From CAYXXN01 sp964469055 (GTDB taxonomy: Bacteria > Acidobacteriota > Thermoanaerobaculia > Multivoradales > JAHEKO01): a stretch of 14,944 nucleotides of DNA. The DNA is taken from NCBI GenBank assembly GCA_964469055.1, contig CAYXXN010000059.1:1-14944 (forward strand), read 5' to 3'. This document shows positions 1 to 6,924 of the stretch, piece after piece. Made by a program: the position numbers and the translations under genes. The notes under the pieces are model-generated. The model was not told the origin of the DNA. It made no database searches and saw only the letters and a program-made list of their open reading frames with translations. How positions within the stretch are numbered: position 1 is the stretch's first letter; each line of letters begins with the position of its first letter.

Positions 1-190
1 CGCGGCGGCCGAAGAAACGCTCGATGGCGGCCGAGTGCTGCTCGACGAGGAGGCGAAAGCTCCCCTCGCGGTCGGCGCCCTGTTGGAAGGACTGGACCGC
101 CTCGGCGACCGGGTCGGCGCCCGGGCGCGTGAGCGCCGGCGACTTGGCGGAAGCCGTGGCGGCCAGCGATGGGTCGGCAGCACCCTCCAC
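1..190 (-). CDS. ECF-type RNA polymerase sigma factor, N-terminal fragment (runs off the window)
   Basis: Read on the minus strand from a GTG at 190-188, this frame stays open to the window edge and gives 63 residues. After a variable Ala/Pro-rich lead of about 30 residues comes a stretch reading roughly AEAVQSFQQGADREGSFRLL followed by VEQHSAAIERFFGRR. That pattern of an acidic turn, a conserved Phe-Arg and a basic FF-R-R end matches the start of region 2 of extracytoplasmic-function sigma factors, which bind core polymerase and the -10 element. The start is supported by a strong Shine-Dalgarno sequence, GGGAGGG, at 206-200, about 9 bases upstream. Another in-frame GTG at 253 has no such site. 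Only the first part of region 2 is visible, so the subfamily and any anti-sigma partner cannot be named. The identification is inferred from a short segment. Confidence 0.6.
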   Translation of the reverse strand, partial: MEGAADPSLAATASAKSPALTRPGADPVAEAVQSFQQGADREGSFRLLVEQHSAAIERFFGRR

Positions 191-266
191 GCGCGCAGCC
201 CTCCCGGCGGCAGCGGAGGCGTCCGTTAGAGGACCCCGACGCTTCTGCTGCACGCCGGCCAGTGCC

Positions 267-285
267 GGGCCGGCCGGGCCGGCCC
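267..285. repeat. Perfect 19-bp GC palindrome in the sigma factor leader
   Basis: GGGCCGGCC, a single G, then GGCCGGCCC: the two 9-base arms are exact reverse complements. It lies between the candidate minus-strand promoter (322-330) and the GTG start at 190, so it would be transcribed in the leader as a very stable hairpin, or act as a DNA operator. In such GC-rich DNA a chance GGCC palindrome is more likely than usual, so function is uncertain. Confidence 0.5.
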
Positions 286-321
286 GCGCTGTCCCCTGAA
301 TCTCCCCCTCGAGTAGGTGTG

Positions 322-330
322 ATCGTAACA
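322..330 (-). promoter_or_regulatory. Extended -10 promoter element for the sigma factor gene
   Basis: On the minus strand the bases read TG-T-TACGAT, an extended -10 box with four of six matches to TATAAT and the upstream TG. Transcription would start near 315, leaving a leader of about 125 bases before the GTG at 190, with the 19-bp palindrome inside it. No clear -35 box is visible, which is usual for extended -10 promoters. Confidence 0.4.
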
Positions 331-570
331 CGGGTGGGGTACGCGCTGGACCTCTGTCTTCGGGTCCATACCCCTTCCTTTGTACACGCAGGAGACATCC
401 CCGGAGCGCCAAGATCACGGGACGAGGAGGTATCAACGCAGGCGGCGGCGCTAGGCGCGGGATGATAGGAGTCGGGGAGCTTGCGCGGCAGCGGTGGATC
501 TCATCAGAATAGGTGGTTCCAGAAGCCAACGCTCGTCGGCCAGCCACCCGAGGCCCACAAGGAGATTGCC

Positions 571-1353
571 ATGCCGTTGCACCGCAAGTCGCTCGTCGTC
601 GGTCTCTGTTTCGCCGCCCTGGCGCTGGCCGGTCTCTCTGCCGCGCGAGCCCAGACCGCCAGTAGCAGCGAGGTCGGTCCCGGCAACCAGTACATCATCC
701 GCGGCGGGAACATCCTGCTGATCGAGACCACCTCGACGATTCTCGACAGCATCCTGAGCGGTCTCGGCCAGAACTTCGACGTCATCGGCTCCGAGGTGTG
801 GACCGGCATCGACTTCGGGCCCTACGACATCGTCTTCATCGGCATGGACGGCGGCGCGGTCGACCCGCCGAGCGTCGCGGCGGTGCGCCAGAACGCGATC
901 GACGCCGGCAAGCGGGTCTGCTGGTTCGGCGGCACCTGCTACCAGCCGTTCGTCGACGGCGTCGACGCCTCGCTGCTCGACGTCGACACCGTGGACATCT
1001 GCTGGGAGATCAGCTCGGCGCCCCACTTCACGCTGGTCGACGCCGGCCACCCCATGGGCGCGGGCCTCCCCGGCTCGATGACCTTCGCGACCGCCGAAGC
1101 GGCCTTCTACCAGCTGCGTCCCACCGACGCCAACCTCCAGGTCGTGGGCGTCAACGGCGACGGCTTCGACAGCCTGTTCTTCAAGGGCTCGGACTTCCCC
1201 GGCGGCGGCACCGGCCAGCTCGTCTGGCTGACCAACTCGCCGTTCGAGTCCTACTGGACCGACGGGGGCGACCTCGGCTTCCTCACCCAGGTGGTGGATA
1301 ACTGCCTGCAACCCGAGGTGCCAGTCGAGCTCGACTCGGTATCGGTCGAGTAG
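571..1353 (+). CDS. Secreted protein with a glutamine-amidotransferase-like (flavodoxin-type) fold
   Basis: This 260-residue protein starts at ATG 571, which has AAGGAG 8 bases upstream; the longer in-frame extension to 481 lacks such a site and would bury the signal peptide. Residues 1-27 are a Sec signal peptide (basic HRK, hydrophobic core, ARA then Gln). The mature part alternates strands and helices: NILLIETTS (47-55), YDIVFIGMDGG (85-95), KRVCWFGG (114-121) and HPMGAGLP (160-167). This resembles periplasmic class I glutamine-amidotransferase-like or ThuA-like folds, but I see no Cys-His-Glu catalytic triad. Cysteines C117, C123, C144 and C245 could form disulfides after export. The protein ends abruptly in PVELDSVSVE, similar to the PVEL-x-S-F/V-x-V-E tail at the C-terminus of many secreted proteins. 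The exact function is unknown. It faces away from the sigma factor gene. Confidence 0.75.
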   Translation: MPLHRKSLVVGLCFAALALAGLSAARAQTASSSEVGPGNQYIIRGGNILLIETTSTILDSILSGLGQNFDVIGSEVWTGIDFGPYDIVFIGMDGGAVDPPSVAAVRQNAIDAGKRVCWFGGTCYQPFVDGVDASLLDVDTVDICWEISSAPHFTLVDAGHPMGAGLPGSMTFATAEAAFYQLRPTDANLQVVGVNGDGFDSLFFKGSDFPGGGTGQLVWLTNSPFESYWTDGGDLGFLTQVVDNCLQPEVPVELDSVSVE

Positions 1354-1406
1354 CGGTGGGGGAGAGGCGGGCACGGCCGAGAGCGGCGTGCGGGGCCGAA
1401 GGCCGG

Positions 1407-1415
1407 TGCTAGCAT
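1407..1415 (+). promoter_or_regulatory. Extended -10 element placed for a leaderless mRNA
   Basis: TG-C-TAGCAT ends 8 bases before the ATG at 1423. A start site 7 bases after the hexamer would fall at 1422-1423, that is, at the start codon itself. No Shine-Dalgarno sequence precedes this ATG, which agrees with leaderless translation. Confidence 0.4.
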
Positions 1416-1422
1416 CGGGCGC

Positions 1423-2190
1423 ATGCCGGGCGATGTGGAGGCCGTTTGTCCTCGCTGTGAGGGGCGGGGCTGGGTCCTCGCGGAGGACGGCGGCGCCGGC
1501 ACGGCGCGGCCGTGCGAGTGCCGCGATGCGGAGCGGGTGCCGCGGCTGCTCGCCGCAGCGCGCATCCCGCCGCTCTACCGCGACTGCACGCTCGGCAACT
1601 TCAACATCGAGAGCCACAAGCCGCAGGACCGCGAGCAGCTCTTTCGGGCGCGCACCATCTGCCAGCGCTGGGTCGACGACTTCGTGCAGCCGGACGGGCG
1701 CTTCGCCGAGCGCGGCCTGCTCTTGATCGGGCGGCCCGGGGTCGGCAAGAGCCACCTCGCGGCGGGCGTGCTGCGAACGCTCGTCGAGCGCTATCGAGTG
1801 CGCGGTCTGTTCGTCGACTTCACGACCCTCGTTCACGACATCCAATCGACCTTCGATCGCGGCTCCGAGGAGTCGAAGGCCGACGTCCTCGACCCGGTCA
1901 CCGAGGCCGAGATCCTGGTGCTCGACGAGCTGGGGGCGCAGAAGCCGACGCCGTGGGTCAACGACACCCTCTACTTGATCATGAACGGGCGGTACATGCG
2001 GCGGCTACCGACCGTCTTCACCACCAACTTCCGGCTCGAGGGGTCGGACGCCGTCGCCGAGCGGCGCGAGGCCCCCGAGGTCCTCGCCGCCCGCATCCCC
2101 GCCCTGTTGGTGAGCCGCCTCTACCAGATGACCCGCCCGGTGGTGATCGAGGCCGAGGATTTCCGGCGCGAGGTCATGGTCGCCTCCTAG
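1423..2190 (+). CDS. DnaC/DnaI-like AAA+ ATPase (probable replicative helicase loader) with N-terminal zinc site
   Basis: This 255-residue protein has an N-terminal zinc-ribbon-like region (C9, C12, C31, C33) followed by an AAA+ domain. The Walker A motif GRPGVGKS lies at 103-110, Walker B ILVLDELG at 164-171, a sensor-1 TTN at 200-202, and R232 in a VSRLY motif is placed like the arginine finger. The zinc region plus AAA+ layout is that of Bacillus DnaI, and the core is that of E. coli DnaC, which load the replicative helicase onto DNA. The related transposon protein IstB is an alternative, but no IstA-type transposase is present and the neighbours are chromosomal housekeeping genes. The ATG at 1423 has no Shine-Dalgarno but has a well-placed extended -10 box. 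The next gene starts 22 bases downstream. The family is certain; the loader role is inferred. Confidence 0.85.
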   Translation: MPGDVEAVCPRCEGRGWVLAEDGGAGTARPCECRDAERVPRLLAAARIPPLYRDCTLGNFNIESHKPQDREQLFRARTICQRWVDDFVQPDGRFAERGLLLIGRPGVGKSHLAAGVLRTLVERYRVRGLFVDFTTLVHDIQSTFDRGSEESKADVLDPVTEAEILVLDELGAQKPTPWVNDTLYLIMNGRYMRRLPTVFTTNFRLEGSDAVAERREAPEVLAARIPALLVSRLYQMTRPVVIEAEDFRREVMVAS

Positions 2191-2212
2191 AGGCGGGGAG
2201 CGAGGAGGCGCG

Positions 2213-3172
2213 GTGGGCCTGGCGGCGATCGACTGCATTCAGCGCGGGATGTCGAGCCTGCGTGCCAACTGGGAGCTCGTCCTGGTGCAGATCCTGCAGT
2301 CGGTGGTGGTGACCGTCATCGCGATCGCCGGCTTGCTGCCGCCCCTGGCGGTGATCGGCTTCGGCATCTTCGATGCGGTGCGCGGCTTCTCGCCCGGCAA
2401 CCCCCTGGCCTGGCAGCGCCTGCTCTCGTCCTGGCTCGAGACGTTGACCGTCAACCTCCCGGCGCTGCTCGCGGCCTGTGTCGCGACGCTCGTCGTCTGG
2501 CTCCTCGCCTTCCTCGTCTACTGTTACTTCCAGGGCGGCATCTACGGAGTGCTGGCCGCCGCCGACCGACAGGCGCCGCCGGGAGCCGTCCGCGGCGTGG
2601 ACTGGTTCCGCACCTTCAGCTTGCGCGACGTCCGCGGCTGGGGGGCGCGCTACGTCTGGCGGTTCTTCGCCTTCTGGAATCTCGTCCTCCTCGTGGCCAG
2701 CGCGTGGCTGCTGGCCACCGTCGGCTGGATCGCGCTCGTCGTCTGGGGTCAGATGAAGTGGGGCATGGGCGCTGCCTTCGGCATCGGCTGTGGCGGTGCC
2801 TTGCCGATCGTCTTCGGCTGGGTGGCGTTCGGTCTGTGGGCGGCGCTCTCGGCGGCGGCCCTGCCGGACGCGACGGCGAACATGCTGTCGGCAGCGCGCC
2901 ATGGGCTCGTCGTTCTCGGCCGGCGGCTGGGCGGTGTGCTCTTGATCGTGCTCGTCTTCGTGGCCGCCCTGATGGCGGCGACCCTGGTCTTCACGCCGTT
3001 GACACTCGCTTTCGACTTCGTGCTGCGCGAGGACCTCGTCGCCAACCTGGCCGTGAGCGTCGTGCTGGGTCTTGCGCAGGCGATGCTGTCCTCGGTGGTG
3101 GGCATCGCCTTGACGGCGGCCTGGATCGCCCTGGTGCGCAGCGAGCGGACGACGGCCGGGAACGCCGCGTGA
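2213..3172 (+). CDS. Six-helix integral membrane protein of unknown function
   Basis: This 319-residue protein starts at GTG 2213, chosen because GAGGAGG lies 4 bases upstream; an ATG at 2249 would be a weaker choice. Six hydrophobic segments are visible, at about residues 22-50, 82-108, 150-178, 186-214, 240-270 and 276-308. Between the second and third is a cytoplasmic or periplasmic loop with WFRTF and RGWGARYVWRFF. I see no catalytic motif or transporter signature and cannot name the family; it resembles the generic multi-helix proteins often grouped as glycerophosphodiesterase membrane-domain-like or DUF-type proteins. Its stop codon overlaps the start of the SpoIID-like gene (GTGA), so the two are probably co-translated and may act together at the envelope. 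It follows the AAA+ gene by 22 bases. Confidence 0.8.
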   Translation: MGLAAIDCIQRGMSSLRANWELVLVQILQSVVVTVIAIAGLLPPLAVIGFGIFDAVRGFSPGNPLAWQRLLSSWLETLTVNLPALLAACVATLVVWLLAFLVYCYFQGGIYGVLAAADRQAPPGAVRGVDWFRTFSLRDVRGWGARYVWRFFAFWNLVLLVASAWLLATVGWIALVVWGQMKWGMGAAFGIGCGGALPIVFGWVAFGLWAALSAAALPDATANMLSAARHGLVVLGRRLGGVLLIVLVFVAALMAATLVFTPLTLAFDFVLREDLVANLAVSVVLGLAQAMLSSVVGIALTAAWIALVRSERTTAGNAA

Positions 3173-5280
3173 GGACGACCTTCGCGGCCGCGGGCTTGGC
3201 CGCCGGCCTGGCCCTTCCCGTCGCGGCGGGCGTCGCCATTCCCGAGCGCGTACGGGTGGGTCTGGCCACCGACCTCGAGGAGATCGTGTTGCCGTGCTGC
3301 GGGGGCGACCTGGTGGTCGAGAGCGGCGGCGACCGGGTGGTGGTGGTGTCCGCGCTGCGCGTCGAGCCGGCGGGGCGAGGACCGCGGCCGACCGCCTGGC
3401 GCGTGCAGGCGGCGGCGCTCAAGGACGAGGCCCAAGCCGAGGGCCTCGCCGCCCGCTTGACGGCGGCGCTCGGAGAGCCCGCCGAAGCCGTCTTCGACGC
3501 CGCCACGGACCTCTATCGCGTGCGCCTCGGCCGCCTCGCCAGCCGTGAGGAGGCCGAGCGCTTGCTGGAGGCGGTGCTCGCCCAGGGGGTCGTCGGCGCG
3601 CTGGTCGTCGCCGAGACGCGCGGCACCGTCGAGGATGGGCTGCGAGTGAGCCAGGGTGGCAGGAGTTGGCGCGTGCGCGGTCGCTGGCTCGCCCTGCGCA
3701 ACCTCGACGGCAGCCCGGTGCGGCTGCCCCAGGGGCGCTTCCGCGGCCGCGTCTTGGTGTTCCTCAACGAGCGGGGCAGCCTCAACCTGATCAACGAGCT
3801 GCCGCTCGAGCAGTACCTGCAGGGCGTGGTGCCGCAGGAGATGGGCCCGGCGGTCTACGGCGAGCTCGAGGCCTTGAAGGCCCAGGCCGTCGCGGCGCGC
3901 AGCTACGCTGTCCGCAACCTGGGCGAGTTCGCGGCCGAGGGCTACGACCTTTGCGCCACACCGCGCTGCCAGGTCTACGGCGGCATCGATGCGGAGCACG
4001 AGTTGTCGAACGAGGCGGTGGCGGCCACGGCCGGCGAGATCCTGACCTGGGGCGATGAGGTGGTCGACGCGCTCTACAGCTCGACCTGCGGCGGCCACAC
4101 GGAGGACGTGCAGGTGGTCTTTCCGTTGAAGGACGAGCCGTACCTGCGCGGCGTGCCTTGCTGGGAAGCCGGGCTTGCCGAGCTCGCGGGGAGCGTGCCC
4201 CCGGGGACCGCCTTTCCCGACGGTCTCACCGTCGAGCTGCTGCCCCCGGCCGGGCCGCGGGCGGCGCCGCGCATGTTGGCGGCGCGCCTCGAGCACCTGG
4301 CCTTCTTGGGCGGCGTCGAGGCCCACGCCACGACCCTCGAGTCGCTCGACCGCCGTGCCGTGCAGGCGGCGCTGGCCGACCTCCTCGACCTCGGACCCGA
4401 CTCCGCGCTGTTCGTCACAGACGAGGACCTGCCGTACTTGCTGGCCGCCCTGCCCGCCGACTGGCCAACCGAGGACCTGCGCCTGGCGGCCTATCTCGCC
4501 AAGCAGGGGATCCTGGTGGGCGACCCGGGGCGGCCGCTCGGTGAAGAGGAGATCGAGCCCCTGCTCTTCCAGCTCGCCCTCTTCCTGCAGGTGGTCGAGC
4601 GCCGCGACGGCCGCTTCGTCGGCCTCGCCAACGGCACCCTCGAGGTGCAGGTCGACGGCGAGCACCACACCTACGCCCTGGGCCGCCGGCTCGGCACCTA
4701 CCGCGGCCGCGATGGCCGCTTCACCGCCGGCACGCTGCGCCTCCTGGCCGGCGACCGCTTGACGGTCTACGAGCGTGCGGGCGAGCTGCTGGCCCTCGTC
4801 CACGAGATCGACCCTGATGGGGTGGCCTTCGACCGCACGAGCAACCTTTCGTCCTGGAGGCGCTTGCGGAGCGACGCGCGCCTCGCCGAGCTGGTGGCGA
4901 CCCGCTACCCGGGCTTCCGCTTCCAGGGTCTCGAGATCGTGAAGCGCGGCGTGTCCGGACGGGTGGGGACGCTGCGCTTGACGGGCGAGGGAGGCGAGTC
5001 GCTGACCGTCGAGGGCCTCGCCGTGCGCTGGACCCTCGACCTTCCCGACACCCTGTTCACCGCCCGCCGTCTGGCGCCGCCCGGGCGCGAGGCCGGCTGG
5101 CTCTTCACCGGCCGCGGCTGGGGCCACGGCGTGGGCCTCTGCCAGGTGGGGGCCTACGGCATGGCGGTGCGCGGTCACGACTACCGCGACATCCTGCGGC
5201 ACTACTACAGCGGCGTCGAGTTGACGCCCCTCGAGATCGTCCCCCGCGAGCGCTTCGCGGCGGGGCGCACTAGCGGCTGA
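3169..5280 (+). CDS. SpoIID/LytB-type peptidoglycan hydrolase-like protein with SPOR domain and large insertion
   Basis: This 703-residue protein starts at GTG 3169, within the stop codon of the upstream gene; a frame open further upstream overlaps that gene and is not used. Residues 1-22 form a signal peptide, so the protein is exported. A SPOR-like segment (about 77-147, beginning AWRVQAAALKDE) should bind denuded septal glycan. The SpoIID domain follows: LPLEQYLQGVVPQEM contains E224, matching the catalytic Glu of SpoIID lytic transglycosylases; C262 and C267 (CATPRC) resemble its zinc-binding pair, and STCGGHTE (C307, H310) is conserved. The second half resumes near 588 and ends with GRGWGHGVGLCQVGAYG (H653, C658, Q659). 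Between them, about 335-585, lies an insertion far longer than the short linker of sporulation SpoIID, partly SLH-like (AAYLAKQGILVGD). No spore genes are nearby, so a cell-wall remodelling role in division is inferred. Confidence 0.87.
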   Translation: MRTTFAAAGLAAGLALPVAAGVAIPERVRVGLATDLEEIVLPCCGGDLVVESGGDRVVVVSALRVEPAGRGPRPTAWRVQAAALKDEAQAEGLAARLTAALGEPAEAVFDAATDLYRVRLGRLASREEAERLLEAVLAQGVVGALVVAETRGTVEDGLRVSQGGRSWRVRGRWLALRNLDGSPVRLPQGRFRGRVLVFLNERGSLNLINELPLEQYLQGVVPQEMGPAVYGELEALKAQAVAARSYAVRNLGEFAAEGYDLCATPRCQVYGGIDAEHELSNEAVAATAGEILTWGDEVVDALYSSTCGGHTEDVQVVFPLKDEPYLRGVPCWEAGLAELAGSVPPGTAFPDGLTVELLPPAGPRAAPRMLAARLEHLAFLGGVEAHATTLESLDRRAVQAALADLLDLGPDSALFVTDEDLPYLLAALPADWPTEDLRLAAYLAKQGILVGDPGRPLGEEEIEPLLFQLALFLQVVERRDGRFVGLANGTLEVQVDGEHHTYALGRRLGTYRGRDGRFTAGTLRLLAGDRLTVYERAGELLALVHEIDPDGVAFDRTSNLSSWRRLRSDARLAELVATRYPGFRFQGLEIVKRGVSGRVGTLRLTGEGGESLTVEGLAVRWTLDLPDTLFTARRLAPPGREAGWLFTGRGWGHGVGLCQVGAYGMAVRGHDYRDILRHYYSGVELTPLEIVPRERFAAGRTSG

Positions 5281-5306
5281 CGCGAGCGATTCTCTGGGAG
5301 GAAACC

Positions 5307-6866
5307 ATGTCCCACCACCGAGCTCTGACCTTCTGCAGGACTTTCTGCGCCGTCCTCGCCCTCGGCACGGCCGTGGCGGCGCAGGACCACGAGCACCACC
5401 ACGCGGCGGCGGAGGAAGGCCTCGGCGCGGTCCACTTCCCGGTGACGTGTCGCCCCGAGGTGCAGGCCGAGTTCGACCGCGCGGTCGCCTTGCTCTACTC
5501 GTTCGGGTACGCGGAGTCCCGAAATGCGTTCACGGCGGTCGCCGAGCGCGATCCGGCCTGCGCGATGGCCCACTGGGGCGTCGCCATGACCTACTACCAT
5601 CCGCTGTGGGCGCCGCCGCGCCCCGACGAGCTGGCCGCCGGCCGCGAGGCGGCGGAGCGCGCCGCGGCGCTCGGCGACGCCAGCGAACGCGAGCACGGCT
5701 ATATCGCGGCGATCGGGGCCTTCTATCGCGACGCCGACACGCTCGACCACGGCACGCGCGCCGGCGCCTACCGGCAGGCGATGGAGGCGCTCTCCGCCGC
5801 TCACCCGGAAGACCCCGAGGCGGCGATCTTCTACGCTCTTTCGCTGGTCGCTACCGCACCGCCCTCCGACGCCGCCTACGCGCAGCAGCGGCGGGCGGCG
5901 GAGATCCTGAACGGCTTGTTGCCCTCGATGCCGCAGCACCCGGGCATTCCCCACTACGTGATCCACTCCTTCGACTACCCAGAGCTCGCCGAGCTGGCCT
6001 TGCCGGCGGCCCGCACCTACGCCCGCATCGCGCCAGCCTCGCCTCACGCCCAGCACATGCCGAGCCACATCTTCGTCAGGCTCGGCCTCTGGCAGGATGC
6101 CGTCGCCTCCAACCTCGACTCCGAGGCCTCGGCGAACGCGCTCGTCGCGCAGCGCTTCCCGGGCGCCGCGTCGTTCGACGCGCTGCACGCCCTCGACTAC
6201 CTCGAGTACGCCTACCTGCAGACTGGCCAGGAGGCGGAGGCTCGGGCGGTCGTGGAGCGGGCGCTCGCCGCGCGCACCTTCGACGATCCCAATTTCGCGG
6301 CCGGCTACGCGCTGGCCGCGATCCCCGCCCGTTGGGCGCTGGAGCGCGACGACTGGGGCGCGGCGGCGGCGCTCGAGCCGCCGGTCGCCGAGCTGCCCTG
6401 GGAGCGCTTCCCCTACGCCTTCGCCGCGACCCACTTCGCGCGCGCCCTGGGTGCCGCGCATCAAGGCGACCTCGAGGCGGCTCGGGCCGCCGTCGCCGAA
6501 CTGGCGGCGATCCAGGCCGGCCTCGCCGCCTCACCGCCCGCCGGCCCCTACGATTGGTCGGGTCAGGTGGAGGCGATGCGCCTGGGCGCCGCCGCTTGGC
6601 TGGCGCACGCCGAGGGACGCTCGGAGGAGGGGCTGGCGCTGCTGCGAGATGCGGCGGCGCTCGAGGAGCGCGTGGGCAAGCATCCCGTGACGCCGGGCGC
6701 GGTGCTGCCGGCGCGTGAGCTCCTCGGCGACCTCTTGCTGGAGCTCGGCCGCCCCGTGGAGGCGAGAGCCGAGTACCGGGCCTCACTCGAGGTGGCGCCC
6801 AACCGCCGGCGGGCCCTGGCGGGCTTGGCGCGAGCGGACGCCGCGGCGCCCAGCGCCGAGCAGTAA
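5307..6866 (+). CDS. Secreted tetratricopeptide-repeat protein with conserved histidine motifs
   Basis: This 519-residue protein starts at ATG 5307 after a strong Shine-Dalgarno GGGAGGA (5296-5302). A signal peptide (1-25, VAA then QD) is followed by the histidine run DHEHHH (27-32). Most of the rest is helical hairpins of TPR type, for example FDRAVALLYSFGYAESRNAF after residue 50 and the C-terminal PVEARAEYRASLEVAPNRRRAL. Two motifs stand out: HPGIPHYVIHSFD from H211 to D223, and PHAQHMPSHIF with H247, H250 and H254. This combination is found in a widespread family of bacterial exported TPR proteins without assigned function. The histidines could bind a metal, but I cannot show that. It is 26 bases after the SpoIID-like gene and probably in the same transcript. 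The TPR assignment is firm; the role is unknown. Confidence 0.8.
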   Translation: MSHHRALTFCRTFCAVLALGTAVAAQDHEHHHAAAEEGLGAVHFPVTCRPEVQAEFDRAVALLYSFGYAESRNAFTAVAERDPACAMAHWGVAMTYYHPLWAPPRPDELAAGREAAERAAALGDASEREHGYIAAIGAFYRDADTLDHGTRAGAYRQAMEALSAAHPEDPEAAIFYALSLVATAPPSDAAYAQQRRAAEILNGLLPSMPQHPGIPHYVIHSFDYPELAELALPAARTYARIAPASPHAQHMPSHIFVRLGLWQDAVASNLDSEASANALVAQRFPGAASFDALHALDYLEYAYLQTGQEAEARAVVERALAARTFDDPNFAAGYALAAIPARWALERDDWGAAAALEPPVAELPWERFPYAFAATHFARALGAAHQGDLEAARAAVAELAAIQAGLAASPPAGPYDWSGQVEAMRLGAAAWLAHAEGRSEEGLALLRDAAALEERVGKHPVTPGAVLPARELLGDLLLELGRPVEARAEYRASLEVAPNRRRALAGLARADAAAPSAEQ

Positions 6867-6887
6867 GCGATCGCCAGCGTGCCGCGG

Positions 6888-6896
6888 TGATACCAT
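6888..6896 (+). promoter_or_regulatory. Extended -10 promoter for the acyl-CoA dehydrogenase operon
   Basis: TG-A-TACCAT has the extended TG and four of six -10 matches. Transcription would start near 6903, giving a leader of about 22 bases before ATG 6925 that includes AGGA at 6911-6914 as a ribosome-binding site. There is no clear -35 box. Confidence 0.4.
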
Positions 6897-6924
6897 ACTG
6901 AGGGTCCGCGAGGATCTCCCGCCG

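Larger units (their letters stand above)
191..570. other. Divergent intergenic region between the sigma factor and the secreted protein
   Basis: No convincing gene is seen in these 380 bases. The region contains a perfect GC palindrome (267-285), a good extended -10 box facing the sigma factor gene (322-330), and an AT-richer tract around 500-530. A weak plus-strand promoter could be TTGCGC (481-486) and CAGAAT (505-510), 18 bases apart, giving a leader of about 55 bases for the gene at 571. That pairing matches consensus poorly and is only a suggestion. Confidence 0.6.

Noticed and set aside
1393..1406. Rho-independent terminator (GGCC-GAA-GGCC)
   Set aside because: The stem is only four pairs, the loop is three bases and no T-tract follows.
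451..1845. 464-residue open frame on the minus strand
   Set aside because: It is antisense to the secreted protein and the AAA+ gene and shows no recognisable domain.
1423..2190. IstB transposition helper
   Set aside because: No IstA transposase, terminal repeats or target duplications are seen, and the protein has the N-terminal zinc region of a DnaI-type loader.
2749..5202. 817-residue open frame on the minus strand
   Set aside because: It lies antisense to the SpoIID-like gene. It is rich in Gly, Ala, Arg and His with no domain, as expected from the complement of GC-rich codons.
3169..5280. Sporulation locus because of SpoIID
   Set aside because: No other spore gene is present, and SPOR plus SpoIID domains occur in non-sporulating Gram-negatives.
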